Assembly: GCA_900471605.1 (NCBI GenBank)
Contig: UCEY01000001.1
Span: 89,493 to 153,492 of the forward strand
Length of the DNA: 64,000 nt
DNA from: Hyphomicrobiales bacterium
GTDB taxonomy: Bacteria > Pseudomonadota > Alphaproteobacteria > Rhizobiales > Rhizobiaceae
Direction of reading: 5' to 3'
The position numbers and the translations under genes were made by a program. Below, in pieces: positions 37,774 to 47,896 of this stretch. Each line of letters starts with the position of its first letter. The stretch's first letter is position 1. Below the pieces are notes generated by a model. It was not told the origin of the DNA and ran no database searches. It saw only the letters and a program-made list of their open reading frames with translations.

Positions 37774-38792
37774 AGTCCCACGAATTCGATCGCTTTGCCG
37801 AGAAGAGCGCGGAACTCTACAGGATCTTCGTGATCTATGGCCCGGACCGCGGCCTCGTTTCGGAGCGCGCGGCCCTGCTTGCGGGCAAGACGGGCGTTTC
37901 GCAGGACGACCCCTTTGCCATGCTCAAGCTCGACGTCTCGGACCTGCAGGGCGATCCCGGCCGGCTTCTGGACGAGGTGAATTCGCTGGGCCTTTTCGGC
38001 GGTTCCAAGCTTGTCTGGCTGCGTGGCGCTGCCAATGAGAAACCCCTTCTCGACGCAATGCAGGTACTGGCGGACGGTCCCGCTCCCGCCAATATCCTGA
38101 TCGTCGAGGCAGGCGACCTCAAGAAGGGCAGCGGACTGCGGAAGATCGTCGAACCGTCACGATCGATCGCCGTCATTCCCTGCTATGCGGATGACGTGAA
38201 GGCCTTGAACAGCCTCATCGATTCGGAACTCGGGAGCGAAGGCCTGCGGATCAGCCCCGGCGGTCGCCAGAGGCTCCTGGAACTGCTTGGCGGGGATCGC
38301 GTGGCCTCACGCAACGAGATCCGCAAGCTTGCCCTCTATTGCCGCGGTATGGGCATGGTGGAAGAGGGCCATGTCGATGAAATCATCGGCGATGCCAGCG
38401 CCGTTTCCGCGGACGAGGCGGTCGATGCCATCCTCAGCGGCGACCTGCCCGGCCTGCATCGCGCCATCCAGAAAGTCGTCTCGTCGAAAACCCCGGTTTT
38501 CCTCGTCCTGCAATCCTGCCTGAAACAGTTCCAATTGCTGGATCTGATGAAGGCGGAAATGGAGGAAAAGAAGCTCCAGACCGCCCAGGTCATGATGACG
38601 CTCGGCCGGCATATTCACTTCAAGCGCAAACCGCTTATGGAAAAAGCGCTGAGAACTTGGAGTTCGCCAGCGCTTGCACGTGAAACCGAAAGACTGCAGG
38701 CCGCCATCCTGATGTCGCGCCAGAAACAGAGCCTGGAACCCAATATCGCGTTCCACACCCTGATGGCCACGGCCATTCAATCAAGCCGTTGA
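37761..38792 (+). CDS. holA: DNA polymerase III delta subunit
   Basis: A 343-residue clamp-loader subunit that opens the beta clamp. The N-terminal AAA-like domain starts RIFVIYGPDRGLVSERAALL with the degenerate P-loop of delta, then LFGGSKLVWLRGA. The middle segment GGDRVASRNEIRKLALYC and the C-terminal collar region (LQSCLKQFQLLDLMK) fit HolA. Delta does not need to hydrolyse ATP, so loss of a full Walker A is normal. The ATG lies inside the end of lptE. It is convergent with parB, only 10 nt between stops. Confidence 0.93.
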   Translation: MAEVKSHEFDRFAEKSAELYRIFVIYGPDRGLVSERAALLAGKTGVSQDDPFAMLKLDVSDLQGDPGRLLDEVNSLGLFGGSKLVWLRGAANEKPLLDAMQVLADGPAPANILIVEAGDLKKGSGLRKIVEPSRSIAVIPCYADDVKALNSLIDSELGSEGLRISPGGRQRLLELLGGDRVASRNEIRKLALYCRGMGMVEEGHVDEIIGDASAVSADEAVDAILSGDLPGLHRAIQKVVSSKTPVFLVLQSCLKQFQLLDLMKAEMEEKKLQTAQVMMTLGRHIHFKRKPLMEKALRTWSSPALARETERLQAAILMSRQKQSLEPNIAFHTLMATAIQSSR

Positions 38793-38802
38793 ATTTATTA
38801 AG

Positions 38803-39684
38803 CTATCTCCGCTCCAGGAGACGGCAGATCTCCTCGAGCTGCTCCAGCGTCCGATAGCCGATCCGGATCTGACCCGAACCGTTCTTGTGGTTGATCTTGA
38901 CATCCAGTCCAAGGGAATCGGAAAGGGTCCGCTCAAGCGCAAGTGTATCGGAATCCTTTTGTTCCGCCTTCGAAACGATAGCTGGTTCTGACTGAGCCTT
39001 GATGTCGTTCTGGGCAAGCTTCTCCGCATCACGAACCGACATTCCTTTGGCAATGATCGTACGCGCCAAAAAAGCGGGATCGGACGTGGTAATCAGAGCG
39101 CGAGCGTGACCGGCCGACAAACTCCCGGCTGCCAGCATGTCGCGCACAGGCTCCGGCAATTTCAGCAGGCGAAGACTATTGGCAACATGGCTTCGGCTTT
39201 TACCAATGATCTCGCCGAGGTCGTTCTGGGTATAGCCGTGTTCGGCAATCAGCTGATCATAACCCAATGCCTCTTCCAGGGGATTGAGGTCCGATCGCTG
39301 GACGTTTTCGACGATCGCAATTTCAAGCGCCGTCCGATCGTCCACATCGCGAACAATAACGGGTATCTCAACCAAGCCAGCCAGCTGCGCCGCGCGCCAA
39401 CGCCGTTCCCCGGCGATGATCTCATACTGACTGGAGCCTCGGGGCCGAACGACGACCGGCTGAACGATCCCGTGCTGACGGATAGAGCTCGCCAGATCCT
39501 GCAGCTCGTTCTCGTCGAAACTCCGGCGTGGGTTTTTCGGGTTACGGGATACGTGTTCAATCGGAACCATCCGGTCCGGATTGACGCTCCGGGCGCCGTT
39601 ATCGACAGGCGCCGTCTGGTCCATCTCACCGATGAGGGCTGCAAGACCGCGCCCCAGGCGCCGTTTCGAGAGGTCGTCGTTCAT
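38803..39684 (-). CDS. parB: Chromosome partitioning protein ParB
   Basis: A 293-residue DNA clamp of the chromosomal ParB/Spo0J class. Visible: the N-terminal ParA-stimulating peptide (RRLGRGLAALIGE), the CTP-binding box GERRWRA (residues 92-98), ENVQRSDLNPLEEALGY, a helix-turn-helix (about 154-178, DLGEIIGKSRSHVANSLRLL) that reads parS, and a C-terminal dimerisation domain. It loads at parS and spreads to segregate the origin. The ATG at 39684 follows a GTGAG sequence. It is 28 nt downstream of parA, so parAB form one operon. Several parS-like sequences lie within 25 kb. Confidence 0.97.
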   Translation of the reverse strand: MNDDLSKRRLGRGLAALIGEMDQTAPVDNGARSVNPDRMVPIEHVSRNPKNPRRSFDENELQDLASSIRQHGIVQPVVVRPRGSSQYEIIAGERRWRAAQLAGLVEIPVIVRDVDDRTALEIAIVENVQRSDLNPLEEALGYDQLIAEHGYTQNDLGEIIGKSRSHVANSLRLLKLPEPVRDMLAAGSLSAGHARALITTSDPAFLARTIIAKGMSVRDAEKLAQNDIKAQSEPAIVSKAEQKDSDTLALERTLSDSLGLDVKINHKNGSGQIRIGYRTLEQLEEICRLLERR

Positions 39685-39712
39685 TCTCACTACTCACTTG
39701 GTCTGCAAGGCT

Positions 39713-40504
39713 TCAGGCCGCCTTGCGCCTGCGTTCCCGCTGGATGACTTCAGAAGCCAGCTGCAAATAAGCCTGGCTGCCGGCGCATTTCAGGTCGTAA
39801 AGGATAGCCGGCTTACCATAGGATGGCGCCTCCGATACGCGGACATTGCGCGGTATCAACGTATGATAGACTTTCTCGCCCAGATGCGTCCGCACATCGT
39901 TGACAACCTGCTGAGCGAGATTGTTGCGGGCATCGAACATGGTCAGCACGATACCCTGGATATCAAGCGACGGGTTGACGCTGCGCCGCACCTGATCGAC
40001 CGTCTCCAGCAGCTGGCTCAAGCCTTCCAATGCGAAAAATTCGCACTGAAGAGGCACGAGGATGGAATGAGCCGCCGCCATGGCATTCATCGTCAACAGA
40101 TTGAAGGAGGGCGGGCAATCCAGCAGGATGTAGGAATAGGTCAGGGCGTCACTACTATCCAGCGCGCGACGAAGCTTGAAAGCCCGGTCCGAGGCCTGGG
40201 AAATCTCCATCTCGAAGCCAAGCAGGTCCATCGTCGATGGCACGATATGGAGATTGGGGACTGCCGTTTCCAACGCCGTTTCTGTGATGGAATTATAGCC
40301 CATCAGGAGATCATAGGAGGAGAGCTTGCGATCCCGACGCTCGATACCCAAGCCGGTGCTGGCATTGCCCTGCGGATCAAGATCCACAATAAGCACGCGC
40401 TCGCCAATGGCCGCCAGCGCCGTTGCCAGATTGATTGCCGTCGTCGTCTTGCCCACGCCGCCTTTTTGGTTGGCAATCGTGATAACCCGATTTCTTTCAA
40501 ACAT
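39713..40504 (-). CDS. parA: Chromosome partitioning ATPase ParA
   Basis: A 263-residue deviant Walker ATPase of the chromosomal ParA/Soj class. The deviant P-loop KGGVGKTTT is at residues 14-22, the Walker A' region is VLIVDLDPQGNAST, and LLDCPPSFNLLTMNAM and LVPLQCEFFALEGL are family blocks. It lacks the long N-terminal regulatory domain of plasmid RepA/ParA types, so it is a chromosomal partner. It forms a nucleoid-bound gradient that moves ParB-parS. It lies 15 nt after rsmG in the conserved mnmE-mnmG-rsmG-parA-parB order. Confidence 0.97.
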   Translation of the reverse strand: MFERNRVITIANQKGGVGKTTTAINLATALAAIGERVLIVDLDPQGNASTGLGIERRDRKLSSYDLLMGYNSITETALETAVPNLHIVPSTMDLLGFEMEISQASDRAFKLRRALDSSDALTYSYILLDCPPSFNLLTMNAMAAAHSILVPLQCEFFALEGLSQLLETVDQVRRSVNPSLDIQGIVLTMFDARNNLAQQVVNDVRTHLGEKVYHTLIPRNVRVSEAPSYGKPAILYDLKCAGSQAYLQLASEVIQRERRRKAA

Positions 40505-40519
40505 GCAGCACCTGAAAAT

Positions 40520-41137
40520 CTAGGGTTCTTTGTGCCTTAAATTGCTGACTTCGAGAATGACTGAATCTGGCTCGACGGCACTTGGATGTTTTATCAGATC
40601 GAATGCCCAACGACCACGGGCTTTCTCTATTTCCGCGGCGTAATCCCGGCCTTTATGAAAAAAACCTCTTGCATCTTTCCCGATCATCCAACCCGAAGTG
40701 TAGGACAGGAGCAGATCGAGCTCCGCAAGGGCTCGCGCGGAGATACGATCGCAATCCGGAAGGGCCGACGAAGCCGCCTCGATTCGTAAAGGATGGACCG
40801 AGCCCCTTGCTCCCGTCTCATTCAGAGCAACACGAAGGAACGCAGCCTTCTTCTGATTGCTCTCAACCAGATGAACCCACCCTTCCTGTGTCTCTGCAAG
40901 AAAAATCGCAGTAATGACCCCAGGAAAACCACCGCCGGAGCCGAGATCGAGCCATTTAAGAGGTGTCGGAGACAGCTGGAAGATTTGAGCGCTGTCGGCA
41001 ATATGCCTCTGCCACAATTCATCCAGTGTAGAGGGCGCGACCAGATTGATGGTCTTCGCCCATTTTTGGAAAAGCGCAGCAAAATGCTTGAGCTTCTCCT
41101 GCGTTTCACGTGAAACACTCTTGCCGTTCAGCAGCAT
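40520..41137 (-). CDS. rsmG: 16S rRNA (guanine-527 N7) methyltransferase RsmG
   Basis: A 205-residue SAM-dependent methyltransferase (former GidB). Motif I is [14 protein letters not shown], and [20 protein letters not shown] and [14 protein letters not shown] are family-typical. It methylates G527 of 16S rRNA; loss gives low-level streptomycin resistance in other bacteria. The ATG overlaps the mnmG stop by one base (TAATG). Codons 8-12 (V-S-R-E-T) are read from a 15/16 parS sequence, so this coding start also carries a centromere-like site. Confidence 0.95.
   Translation of the reverse strand: MLLNGKSVSRETQEKLKHFAALFQKWAKTINLVAPSTLDELWQRHIADSAQIFQLSPTPLKWLDLGSGGGFPGVITAIFLAETQEGWVHLVESNQKKAAFLRVALNETGARGSVHPLRIEAASSALPDCDRISARALAELDLLLSYTSGWMIGKDARGFFHKGRDYAAEIEKARGRWAFDLIKHPSAVEPDSVILEVSNLRHKEP
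41102..41117. promoter_or_regulatory. parS site inside the start of rsmG
   Basis: CGTTTCACGTGAAACA matches TGTTTCACGTGAAACA at 15 of 16 positions and keeps the full palindromic core GTTTCACGTGAAAC. It is 0.6 kb upstream of parA and 6.4 kb from the putative origin. It is the strongest parS candidate in the window together with those at 43050 and 49343. Confidence 0.9.
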
Positions 41138-43017
41138 TACAGGACTCGCTTAATGCGCTGCGGGGCAGCTTCTTCTTTTCTCAGTAGTGCCAAAATAAGC
41201 GCAAGGGCGGCCGGAGTCATTCCGTCCACCTTGGAAGCCTGTGCGAGATTCCCGGGATTTGCCGCTGTCAGTTTCATTTTAAGTTCGTTTGAAAGTCCAG
41301 GAAGCCCTGAAAAATCAAAGCCTTGCGGGATAATTCGTGCTTCGTCCCGATGGGTAGCATGAATATCGGCGGCCTGCCGATTCATATAGACCGCATAGGA
41401 CGCCTCGATTTCCAACGCCTCACCCACCTTTGGGGAAAGCTGTGCCAATTCTGGCCAGATGGGGATGAGCGCGGCCAGCGATTGGTCAGGATAAGCGAGC
41501 AGCTCATACGCCGTCCGCCGCTGACCGTCCCTGTTGAGCTTCAATCCATATCCAATCGCTTCGTTCGGCGTCAGATTGCGGGACCGGAGAAGCTCGCGTC
41601 CACTCTCCAGGGATTCCATATAATCCCGGAACTTCGCCGCCCGATCGGAACTGACACAACCGAGCTCAATGGCTTTATCGGTCAATCTGACATCCGCATT
41701 ATCGGCGCGAAGCGAAAGGCGATATTCGGCGCGCGAGGTAAACATCCGGTAGGGCTCGGTTACTCCGCGAGATGTCAAATCGTCGATCATGACGCCGATA
41801 TAGGAGTCCGCGCGGCTGAACTGATAGGTTTCCCCGCCGGAAGCTTTACGCGCAGCGTTGAGCCCGGCGACCAGCCCCTGTGCGGCAGCCTCCTCATATC
41901 CGGTCGTCCCGTTGATCTGGCCAGCGAGGAAGAGGCCGGGCATCTTCTTGACTTCGAGGGCGGCGGTCAGCTCGCGTGGATCCACATGATCATATTCGAT
42001 TGCATAGCCGGGCTGGATGATGTTCACCGTCTCTAAGCCCGGAATGGTGCGGATGAAAGCTTCCTGCACCTCGGCGGGGAGGGACGTCGAGATTCCATTT
42101 GGATAAACGGTTGGATCGTCCAAACCCTCCGGCTCCAGAAAGATCTGATGGCCGTCACGTTCGCCGAAGCGGACGATCTTGTCTTCGATAGACGGGCAAT
42201 AACGCGGGCCGACGCCCTCAATCTGACCGGAATACATCGCTGAACGATGGATGTTGTCAGAGATGATCTTATGCGTGGCATCCGAAGTGCGAGTAACGCC
42301 ACAGGCGATTTGCCGCGTTGTAATGCGGTCGGTCATGAAGGAGAAGGGAACCGGATCCTCGTCCGCTTCCTGCCGGCCAACCCGCGTCCAGTCGATCGTA
42401 TTTCCGTCCAGTCGGGCAGGGGTACCGGTCTTTAACCTGCCAAGGCGGAGACCGAAGCGGGAAAGGGTCTGCGACAATCCGAGCGAAGGCGCCTCTCCCA
42501 CGCGACCAGCAGGGATCTTCTGGTCGCCGATATGAATCAAGCCACGAAGGAAGGTACCCGTCGTCAGGACAACCGTTCCGCATCCGAATCGACGGCCATC
42601 CTTGAGTTCCACGGCCGCCACGCGCTCATCTTGGATGTCGATGTCAAACGCGTCCCCTTCAATCACCGTGAGATTGGCATGGTTCACGATCTCGCGCTGC
42701 ATCGCCTGACGGTAAAGCTTGCGATCGGCCTGCGTCCGGGGCCCGCGCACTGCAGGCCCCTTCTTGCGATTGAGAAGGCGGAACTGAATGCCGGACGCGT
42801 CGGCCACCCGTCCCATCAACCCGTCGAACGCGTCGACTTCCCGCACAAGGTGACCCTTGCCGAGCCCGCCGATCGCCGGATTGCAGGACATGACGCCGAT
42901 CGTTTCCCGGCTATGCGTTATCAGCGCCGTCTTTGCTCCCATGCGCGCAGCAGCACTCGCGGCCTCACAGCCGGCATGTCCGCCACCGATGACGATTACG
43001 TCGAATGTTGTTTCCAT
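41137..43017 (-). CDS. mnmG: tRNA uridine-5-carboxymethylaminomethyl modification enzyme MnmG
   Basis: A 626-residue FAD enzyme (former GidA) that with MnmE installs the cmnm5 group on wobble U34 of certain tRNAs. The FAD fold [17 protein letters not shown] is at residues 11-27; [42 protein letters not shown] and [20 protein letters not shown] are the conserved blocks. Length is normal. It lies between mnmE and rsmG; 45 nt separate it from the mnmE stop, and that gap carries a parS-like site. Confidence 0.97.
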   Translation of the reverse strand: METTFDVIVIGGGHAGCEAASAAARMGAKTALITHSRETIGVMSCNPAIGGLGKGHLVREVDAFDGLMGRVADASGIQFRLLNRKKGPAVRGPRTQADRKLYRQAMQREIVNHANLTVIEGDAFDIDIQDERVAAVELKDGRRFGCGTVVLTTGTFLRGLIHIGDQKIPAGRVGEAPSLGLSQTLSRFGLRLGRLKTGTPARLDGNTIDWTRVGRQEADEDPVPFSFMTDRITTRQIACGVTRTSDATHKIISDNIHRSAMYSGQIEGVGPRYCPSIEDKIVRFGERDGHQIFLEPEGLDDPTVYPNGISTSLPAEVQEAFIRTIPGLETVNIIQPGYAIEYDHVDPRELTAALEVKKMPGLFLAGQINGTTGYEEAAAQGLVAGLNAARKASGGETYQFSRADSYIGVMIDDLTSRGVTEPYRMFTSRAEYRLSLRADNADVRLTDKAIELGCVSSDRAAKFRDYMESLESGRELLRSRNLTPNEAIGYGLKLNRDGQRRTAYELLAYPDQSLAALIPIWPELAQLSPKVGEALEIEASYAVYMNRQAADIHATHRDEARIIPQGFDFSGLPGLSNELKMKLTAANPGNLAQASKVDGMTPAALALILALLRKEEAAPQRIKRVL

Positions 43018-43049
43018 CTACCCACCTCATGAAACCGCGCCAAGCGCCC

Positions 43050-43065
43050 TGTTTCACGTGAATCA
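43050..43065. promoter_or_regulatory. parS site between mnmE and mnmG
   Basis: TGTTTCACGTGAATCA matches the ParB consensus at 15 of 16 positions. It overlaps the mnmE stop codon by three bases and lies 2.5 kb from parA and 4.4 kb from the putative origin. Confidence 0.85.
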
Positions 43066-44370
43066 CTTGCCGATGCAGAACTGCGAAAAAATCACATCCA
43101 GAAGCTGCTCCACATCGACCCGGCCGGTGATGCGGCCCAGTGACGACGCCGCGGCCCGGAGGCTTTCGGCGCGAAGATCAAGCTCCCGGCCGTTTAGCGC
43201 TTCTGCGATAAAATGGGAAGCCTCTTTGAGGTATTGAAGATGCCGCGCCCGATTGGGGACCAAAGATCCGGACCAGGTTTCCCGAAGCTTCTGCAGGATC
43301 AGAGACCGAAGTTCTTCAAGCCCATCTCCCGTCTGGCTTGAAATGGTGAGGTCGTATAAGGCCGATTGCCCTCGCATATCTGCCTTGGTACCCACCCTCA
43401 GAACTTCGGCTTTCACACCATCAAGAACATGTTTCGAGTCCGAATCGATTTCTTCGAGCTGGAGAACAAGATCCGCCTGCTCGATCGCTATCCTTGCCCT
43501 GCGGACGCCTTCCTGCTCGACCCGATCATCGCTTTCACGCAATCCCGCCGTATCGAAAAACCGAACAAGATAACCCTCCATATCGATATCGACATGCAGA
43601 AGATCCCTTGTCGTTCCGGCGATTTCGGTGACAATCGCAACATCGCGTTTCGCCAGCGCGTTGAGAAGGCTCGATTTTCCGGCATTGGGCGGCCCGGCGA
43701 TAACCACCTTGTAGCCGTCCCGAATGATCTCACCCGCCTTCGCGGAAGCGATATGCTCCTCGATCTCGAGATAGAGATCGGCCACTTCGGCCCAGACCCT
43801 CTCCGAGACGGATCCCGGCACGTCGTCCTCGTCCGCGAAGTCGAGTTCTGCTTCGATCAGTGCACGCGCACCGGTCAATCTCTCGGCCCAGGCCATATAG
43901 AGCGCCGACTGCCCGCCAAACCCCTGCTCCACGGCGAGGCGGCGCTGCATCTCGGTCTCGGCGGCTATCAAATCCGCCAGCCCCTCGACCTCCACAAGAT
44001 CCAGCTTGCCGTTCTCGAAGGCGCGGCGGGAAAATTCCCCGGCCTCGGCCAGGCGAAGCCCGTCGATTGCCTCCAGTTCCTGGTAAACCGCCGAGACGAC
44101 CGCTCGGCTACCATGCAGATGTATTTCCACACAATCCTCGCCCGTGAAGGATCCAGGCGCCGGAAAACTCAACACAAGGGCTTGGTCGATAACCAGACCG
44201 TTGCGGTTCCGAATCGTTCGCAATCCCGCCTTCCTGTCCGCCGGCAATTCGCCGGCAAGATGGACCGCTGCCTGAAACGCGCGCGAACCGCTCAGCCGCA
44301 GGACCGCGACCCCCGCCGGCAGAGTGCCGCTGGAAAGAGCAAAGATCGTATCGCTGTCTGACTGGGCCAT
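43063..44370 (-). CDS. mnmE: tRNA modification GTPase MnmE
   Basis: A 435-residue GTPase (former TrmE/ThdF), partner of MnmG. The N-terminal tetrahydrofolate-binding domain (1-120) contains [14 protein letters not shown] and [15 protein letters not shown]. The G domain has the P-loop GPPNAGKSS (226-234), the K-loop switch GTTRDLLH and [10 protein letters not shown]. The C-terminus ends in CIGK, the conserved catalytic-cysteine motif. It is the first gene after rho on the minus strand in the rho-mnmE-mnmG-rsmG-parAB series; a terminator between rho and mnmE suggests a separate transcript. Confidence 0.97.
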   Translation of the reverse strand: MAQSDSDTIFALSSGTLPAGVAVLRLSGSRAFQAAVHLAGELPADRKAGLRTIRNRNGLVIDQALVLSFPAPGSFTGEDCVEIHLHGSRAVVSAVYQELEAIDGLRLAEAGEFSRRAFENGKLDLVEVEGLADLIAAETEMQRRLAVEQGFGGQSALYMAWAERLTGARALIEAELDFADEDDVPGSVSERVWAEVADLYLEIEEHIASAKAGEIIRDGYKVVIAGPPNAGKSSLLNALAKRDVAIVTEIAGTTRDLLHVDIDMEGYLVRFFDTAGLRESDDRVEQEGVRRARIAIEQADLVLQLEEIDSDSKHVLDGVKAEVLRVGTKADMRGQSALYDLTISSQTGDGLEELRSLILQKLRETWSGSLVPNRARHLQYLKEASHFIAEALNGRELDLRAESLRAAASSLGRITGRVDVEQLLDVIFSQFCIGK

Positions 44371-44402
44371 GGGATCAATCTATCAGAGGCGGCTCTAAAC
44401 TG

Positions 44403-44429
44403 AAAAGCGCCCGGCAAGACCGAGCGCTT
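44403..44429 (-). terminator. Terminator-like stem-loop after rho
   Basis: On the minus strand AAGCGCTCGG pairs with CCGGGCGCTT (10 bp, one G-U) around TCTTG, followed by TTTC. It begins 28 nt after the rho stop. Confidence 0.75.
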
Positions 44430-44456
44430 CATGATCATCGCGAATCCGGCTAAGGA

Positions 44457-45722
44457 TCAGGTGTTCATCGAGTCGAAGAAGTCGCCGTTGGTCTTCGTCT
44501 GCTTCAGCTTGTCGATCAGGAACTCGATCGCGTCCGTGGTGCCCATCGGAGCAAGGATACGGCGAAGCACGAAAATCTTCTGGAGATCCTGGCGCGGCAC
44601 CAGCAGGTCTTCCTTGCGGGTACCGGACTTGAGAATATCCATTGACGGGAAGATACGCTTGTCGGCGACCTTGCGGTCGAGCACGATTTCCGAGTTGCCG
44701 GTGCCCTTGAATTCTTCGAAGATGACTTCGTCCATGCGGCTACCGGTATCGATCAGCGCGGTCGCGATGATCGTCAGGGAACCGCCTTCCTCGATGTTAC
44801 GTGCAGCACCGAAGAAACGCTTCGGGCGCTGCAGGGCGTTGGCGTCGACGCCGCCCGTCAGAACCTTGCCGGAAGAGGGCACGACGGTGTTGTAGGCGCG
44901 GCCGAGGCGGGTAATCGAATCGAGCAGGATGACGACGTCACGGCCATGCTCAACGAGGCGCTTGGCCTTTTCGATTACCATTTCGGCGACCTGCACGTGA
45001 CGCACAGCCGGTTCGTCGAAGGTGGAGGAAACGACTTCGCCCTTTACGGAGCGCTGCATGTCCGTGACTTCTTCCGGACGTTCGTCGATCAGAAGGACGA
45101 TCAGGTAACATTCCGGGTGATTGGCAGTGATCGAGTGGGCGATGTTCTGCAGGAGAACGGTCTTACCGGTCCGCGGCGGCGCGACGATCAGGCCGCGCTG
45201 GCCCTTGCCGAGCGGCGCCACCAGATCGATGACGCGGGCGGAGAGATCCTTCGAAGTCGGGATCTCCAGCTCCATCTTGAACCGCTCGTTCGGATAGAGC
45301 GGCGTCAGGTTGTCGAAGTGGACCTTGTGACGGATTTTTTCCGGATCGTCGAAATTGATGGTGTTGACTTTGAGAAGGGCGAAATACCGCTCGCCTTCCT
45401 TCGGACCGCGGATCGGGCCCTCGACCGTGTCGCCGGTCTTCAGCGAGAAGCGGCGGATCTGGGAGGGAGAGATATAGATATCATCGGGACCGGGCAGATA
45501 GTTCGCGTTCGCGGAACGCAGGAAACCGAACCCGTCCTGCAAGACCTCGACCACGCCCTCGCCGATGATTTCGACGTCCTGGCTCGCCAGAACCTTGAGG
45601 ATGGCGAACATCAGCTCCTGCTTTCGCATCGTGCTGGCGTTCTCGACCTCGAGTGATTCGGCGAAGGTCAGCAAATCTGTAGGGGATTTGCTTTTGAGTT
45701 CTTGAAGCTTCATTTCAGCCAT
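44457..45722 (-). CDS. rho: Transcription termination factor Rho
   Basis: A 421-residue RNA-dependent ATPase, normal length for alphaproteobacteria. The N-terminal RNA-binding domain contains [20 protein letters not shown] (RNP-like, residues 65-84). Walker A is APPRTGKT (181-188), Walker B is in [13 protein letters not shown], and [16 protein letters not shown] and the R-loop region follow. The hexamer terminates untranslated transcripts. The start at 45722 ([10 protein letters not shown]) is the usual one, but no Shine-Dalgarno sequence is visible: CCCCCC lies just upstream of the ATG. Rho often autoregulates, and this leader could contribute; that is inference. Confidence 0.98.
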   Translation of the reverse strand: MAEMKLQELKSKSPTDLLTFAESLEVENASTMRKQELMFAILKVLASQDVEIIGEGVVEVLQDGFGFLRSANANYLPGPDDIYISPSQIRRFSLKTGDTVEGPIRGPKEGERYFALLKVNTINFDDPEKIRHKVHFDNLTPLYPNERFKMELEIPTSKDLSARVIDLVAPLGKGQRGLIVAPPRTGKTVLLQNIAHSITANHPECYLIVLLIDERPEEVTDMQRSVKGEVVSSTFDEPAVRHVQVAEMVIEKAKRLVEHGRDVVILLDSITRLGRAYNTVVPSSGKVLTGGVDANALQRPKRFFGAARNIEEGGSLTIIATALIDTGSRMDEVIFEEFKGTGNSEIVLDRKVADKRIFPSMDILKSGTRKEDLLVPRQDLQKIFVLRRILAPMGTTDAIEFLIDKLKQTKTNGDFFDSMNT

Positions 45723-45915
45723 GAAGGGGGGACCATATTGAGAATTTCGGGGGAATGTAGGCGTGTCGGTGAAATTCGCTACCGCGGAAGATGAACCGGG
45801 GACGACGGGAAATTACACGCATGCCACGAGATGAGATGGCGAGGAAAATAGCGATTCACGTGGAACGCCGCAAGAGGCAAGACGCAAATCTTGCCAAAGA
45901 AAGACTGTGCTTGCC

Positions 45916-46461
45916 TCAGAACGGCTTGACGATCACCAGAATGACGATCCCGATCATCAGAACGGTCGGGACTTCATTCATCATCCGCCAGTAACGCGGC
46001 GTTTTTCGCAAACCATCGGCCGCGAAGTTGCGCACCGCGCGGCTGAACAGCACATGCACCATTGTGAGCAGCACGACAAGCCCGATCTTCGCATGCAGCC
46101 AGCCGCCGCGAAATTCGTAGACGTCCCACGCAAGGTAGAGACCGAGAACCCAGGTGATCATCATCGCCGGGTTCATGATGATCTTCAGGAGCCGCTGTTC
46201 CATCATCTTGAAGGTTTCGGATTGAGCCGAACCGGGCTCCGCATCGCTGTGATAGATGAACAGACGCGGCATGTAGAGGAGGCCCGCCATCCAGGACATC
46301 ACCGCGATCACGTGGAAAGCCTTGATGTAGAGGAGGAAGTCGTCAGGCCGGGCGAGATAGACCGCCGCCAGAATGGCGATGAAGACGGCAAGCGCGATGA
46401 ACGCCCGCAGCGCCGATCGCCGGCCGGCCGGCTTGCCTGTCTGCAATTCCCCGCCGCTCAC
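45916..46461 (-). CDS. hemJ: Protoporphyrinogen oxidase HemJ
   Basis: A 181-residue membrane protein of the HemJ (UPF0093) family, the protoporphyrinogen IX oxidase of many bacteria that lack HemG and HemY. Four or five hydrophobic helices are visible. Family motifs are [26 protein letters not shown] (the heme-ligand His in [14 protein letters not shown]) and [14 protein letters not shown], with [11 protein letters not shown] near the end. The start is GTG at 46461, which overlaps the hemE stop as GTGA, so it is coupled to hemE. Context and family agree on heme synthesis. Confidence 0.92.
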   Translation of the reverse strand: MSGGELQTGKPAGRRSALRAFIALAVFIAILAAVYLARPDDFLLYIKAFHVIAVMSWMAGLLYMPRLFIYHSDAEPGSAQSETFKMMEQRLLKIIMNPAMMITWVLGLYLAWDVYEFRGGWLHAKIGLVVLLTMVHVLFSRAVRNFAADGLRKTPRYWRMMNEVPTVLMIGIVILVIVKPF

Positions 46462-47492
46462 GCGGTTACTCCGCGCACGCGCTCGATCAGCCTGGTGACA
46501 TGATCCGGATTGGCCTCGGGCGTAATGCCATGGCCCAGGTTGAAGATCAGCGGCCCATGCCCGAGCGCCTCGAGAATGGCGTCGATACCGTCCTCCAGCG
46601 ACCTGCCGCCGGCGACCACCCGCATCGGATCGAGATTGCCCTGGACCGGGCCGTCCTTCTGCAGTTCGGCTGCGAACGACAGCGGCACCGACCAGTCGAG
46701 CCCGATCGCGTCCGCCCCGGTCTTCTGGCGATAGGATTTCAAGTTCAGGCCGGCGCCCTTGGCAAAGGCGATGATCTTTGCCTGCGGCCGCTGGCGGCGA
46801 ACGATCTCGATCATCCGGGCAACGGGCTTGACCGCATAAGCCTCGAACTCCTTCTCGCCCAGAACGCCCGCCCAGGAATCGAAGATCTGCACGGCGTCGG
46901 CACCGGCATCGATCTGGGCGATCAGATATTCGGCGGAGATTTCCGCAAGCATCGAAAGCAGCCGCTCGAACGCTTGCGGATGCCGATAGGCAAAAAGCCG
47001 GGCAGGGGCCTGGTCGGGCGTCCCGTGGCCGGCGATCATGTAGGTGGCAACCGTCCAGGGCGCGCCGCAGAAACCGAGCAGGGTGGTTTCCTCCGGCAGA
47101 TCCCGTCTCAGGCGGCGGACCGTTTCCATGACCGGAGCAAGATGGGCAAGAACTCCTTCACCGTCCAGGGCCTGGATGCCGGCAGTATCGATCGGATCCA
47201 TCTGCGGGCCTTCACCCTGCACAAACCGCACGTTCCGCTTCAGCGCATCCGGGATGACCAGAATATCGGAAAACAGGATCGCCGCATCGAAGCCGTAGCG
47301 CCGGATCGGCTGGAGGGTCACCTCCACAGCCAGATCCGGCGTGTAACAGAGATCGAGAAAGCTTCCAGCCGTGGCCCGCGTCTCCCGGTATTCCGGCAGA
47401 TAACGCCCTGCCTGCCTCATGAGCCAGACAGGAGGTGGAGTGAGGGTTTGGCCTTTCAGCACCTCGACGATCTTCCGGTATGCGCCGGTCAA
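46458..47492 (-). CDS. hemE: Uroporphyrinogen decarboxylase
   Basis: A 344-residue enzyme that decarboxylates uroporphyrinogen III to coproporphyrinogen III. Family motifs: [20 protein letters not shown] (substrate-binding Arg), [47 protein letters not shown] and [10 protein letters not shown]. The start is TTG at 47492, with AGGAG six bases upstream and no ATG nearby. It begins a hemE-hemJ operon that runs away from the adjacent putative origin. hemE next to the origin is a conserved arrangement in Caulobacter and Sinorhizobium. Confidence 0.97.
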   Translation of the reverse strand: MTGAYRKIVEVLKGQTLTPPPVWLMRQAGRYLPEYRETRATAGSFLDLCYTPDLAVEVTLQPIRRYGFDAAILFSDILVIPDALKRNVRFVQGEGPQMDPIDTAGIQALDGEGVLAHLAPVMETVRRLRRDLPEETTLLGFCGAPWTVATYMIAGHGTPDQAPARLFAYRHPQAFERLLSMLAEISAEYLIAQIDAGADAVQIFDSWAGVLGEKEFEAYAVKPVARMIEIVRRQRPQAKIIAFAKGAGLNLKSYRQKTGADAIGLDWSVPLSFAAELQKDGPVQGNLDPMRVVAGGRSLEDGIDAILEALGHGPLIFNLGHGITPEANPDHVTRLIERVRGVTA

Positions 47493-47713
47493 TGGGTTCT
47501 CCTAAAAACAAAGAAATGAATCTTAAAAGATTTTCTATTTCTTAGAGTCGGTGAGTAGCAAGGATTAAAGTCAAATCACAGCCGACGCGACGATCCGCCG
47601 CTTCATGCGTTTCTCGGGGGAAAGAAAATGGCCTGTGATGGACGTTTGCCGGGACAGCTTGAATTTTCCAAGCTATTTCATGAGGATGGCAGAAGCGGCT
47701 ATTCGGCGCTGTC

Positions 47714-47722
47714 TGTGGATAA
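47714..47722 (-). promoter_or_regulatory. DnaA box (perfect)
   Basis: TGTGGATAA on the plus strand, the exact complement of TTATCCACA. It lies inside the putative origin. Confidence 0.8.
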
Positions 47723-47804
47723 GCTGGGGAGAAAAAAGCGCAGTGGTAGCCTCATCCCCAGAACACACAAGCCGGTGCGATCCGCATCCGCAGGACATGC
47801 GAAT

Positions 47805-47813
47805 GTGGAAAAC
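47805..47813 (-). promoter_or_regulatory. DnaA-box-like site
   Basis: TGTGGAAAA on the plus strand, complement TTTTCCACA, one mismatch to TTATCCACA. It is inside the putative origin, 91 nt from the perfect box. Confidence 0.5.
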
Positions 47814-47871
47814 CAGGTGGTTTTCCCAGGGCCGGGTCCAAGCCCTGGAGAGCCCGATGGTCTCTCCCGAG

Positions 47872-47880
47872 TTATCAACA
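47872..47880 (+). promoter_or_regulatory. DnaA-box-like site
   Basis: TTATCAACA, one mismatch to TTATCCACA. It lies 16 nt before the GTG start of the kinase/pyrophosphorylase gene. Confidence 0.55.
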
Positions 47881-47896
47881 AAGGGTTAAGTTTAGC

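Larger units (their letters stand above)
47493..47896. other. Putative chromosomal replication origin (oriC)
   Basis: A 404-bp gene-free region between hemE (minus) and the kinase/pyrophosphorylase gene (plus). This is the position of the experimentally known origins of Caulobacter crescentus and Sinorhizobium meliloti. It contains one perfect DnaA box and two with one mismatch (listed separately) and an AT-rich stretch at about 47496-47545 with AATCTTAA-AAGATT symmetry. Genes on both sides run outward. I do not find a full TTAA-N7-TTAA CtrA site. Small open frames inside lack codon or family support. Confidence 0.8.

Noticed and set aside
38672..38687. parS-like sequence within holA
   Set aside because: 12 of 16 matches with the left arm lost; too weak alone.
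45852..45867. parS-like sequence CGATTCACGTGGAACG upstream of rho
   Set aside because: Only 12 of 16 positions match, so it is not listed as a separate feature, though its CACGTG core and position are suggestive.
47605..47889. A 94-codon open frame inside the putative origin
   Set aside because: No ribosome site and no family resemblance, and it covers the DnaA boxes. Treated as non-coding.
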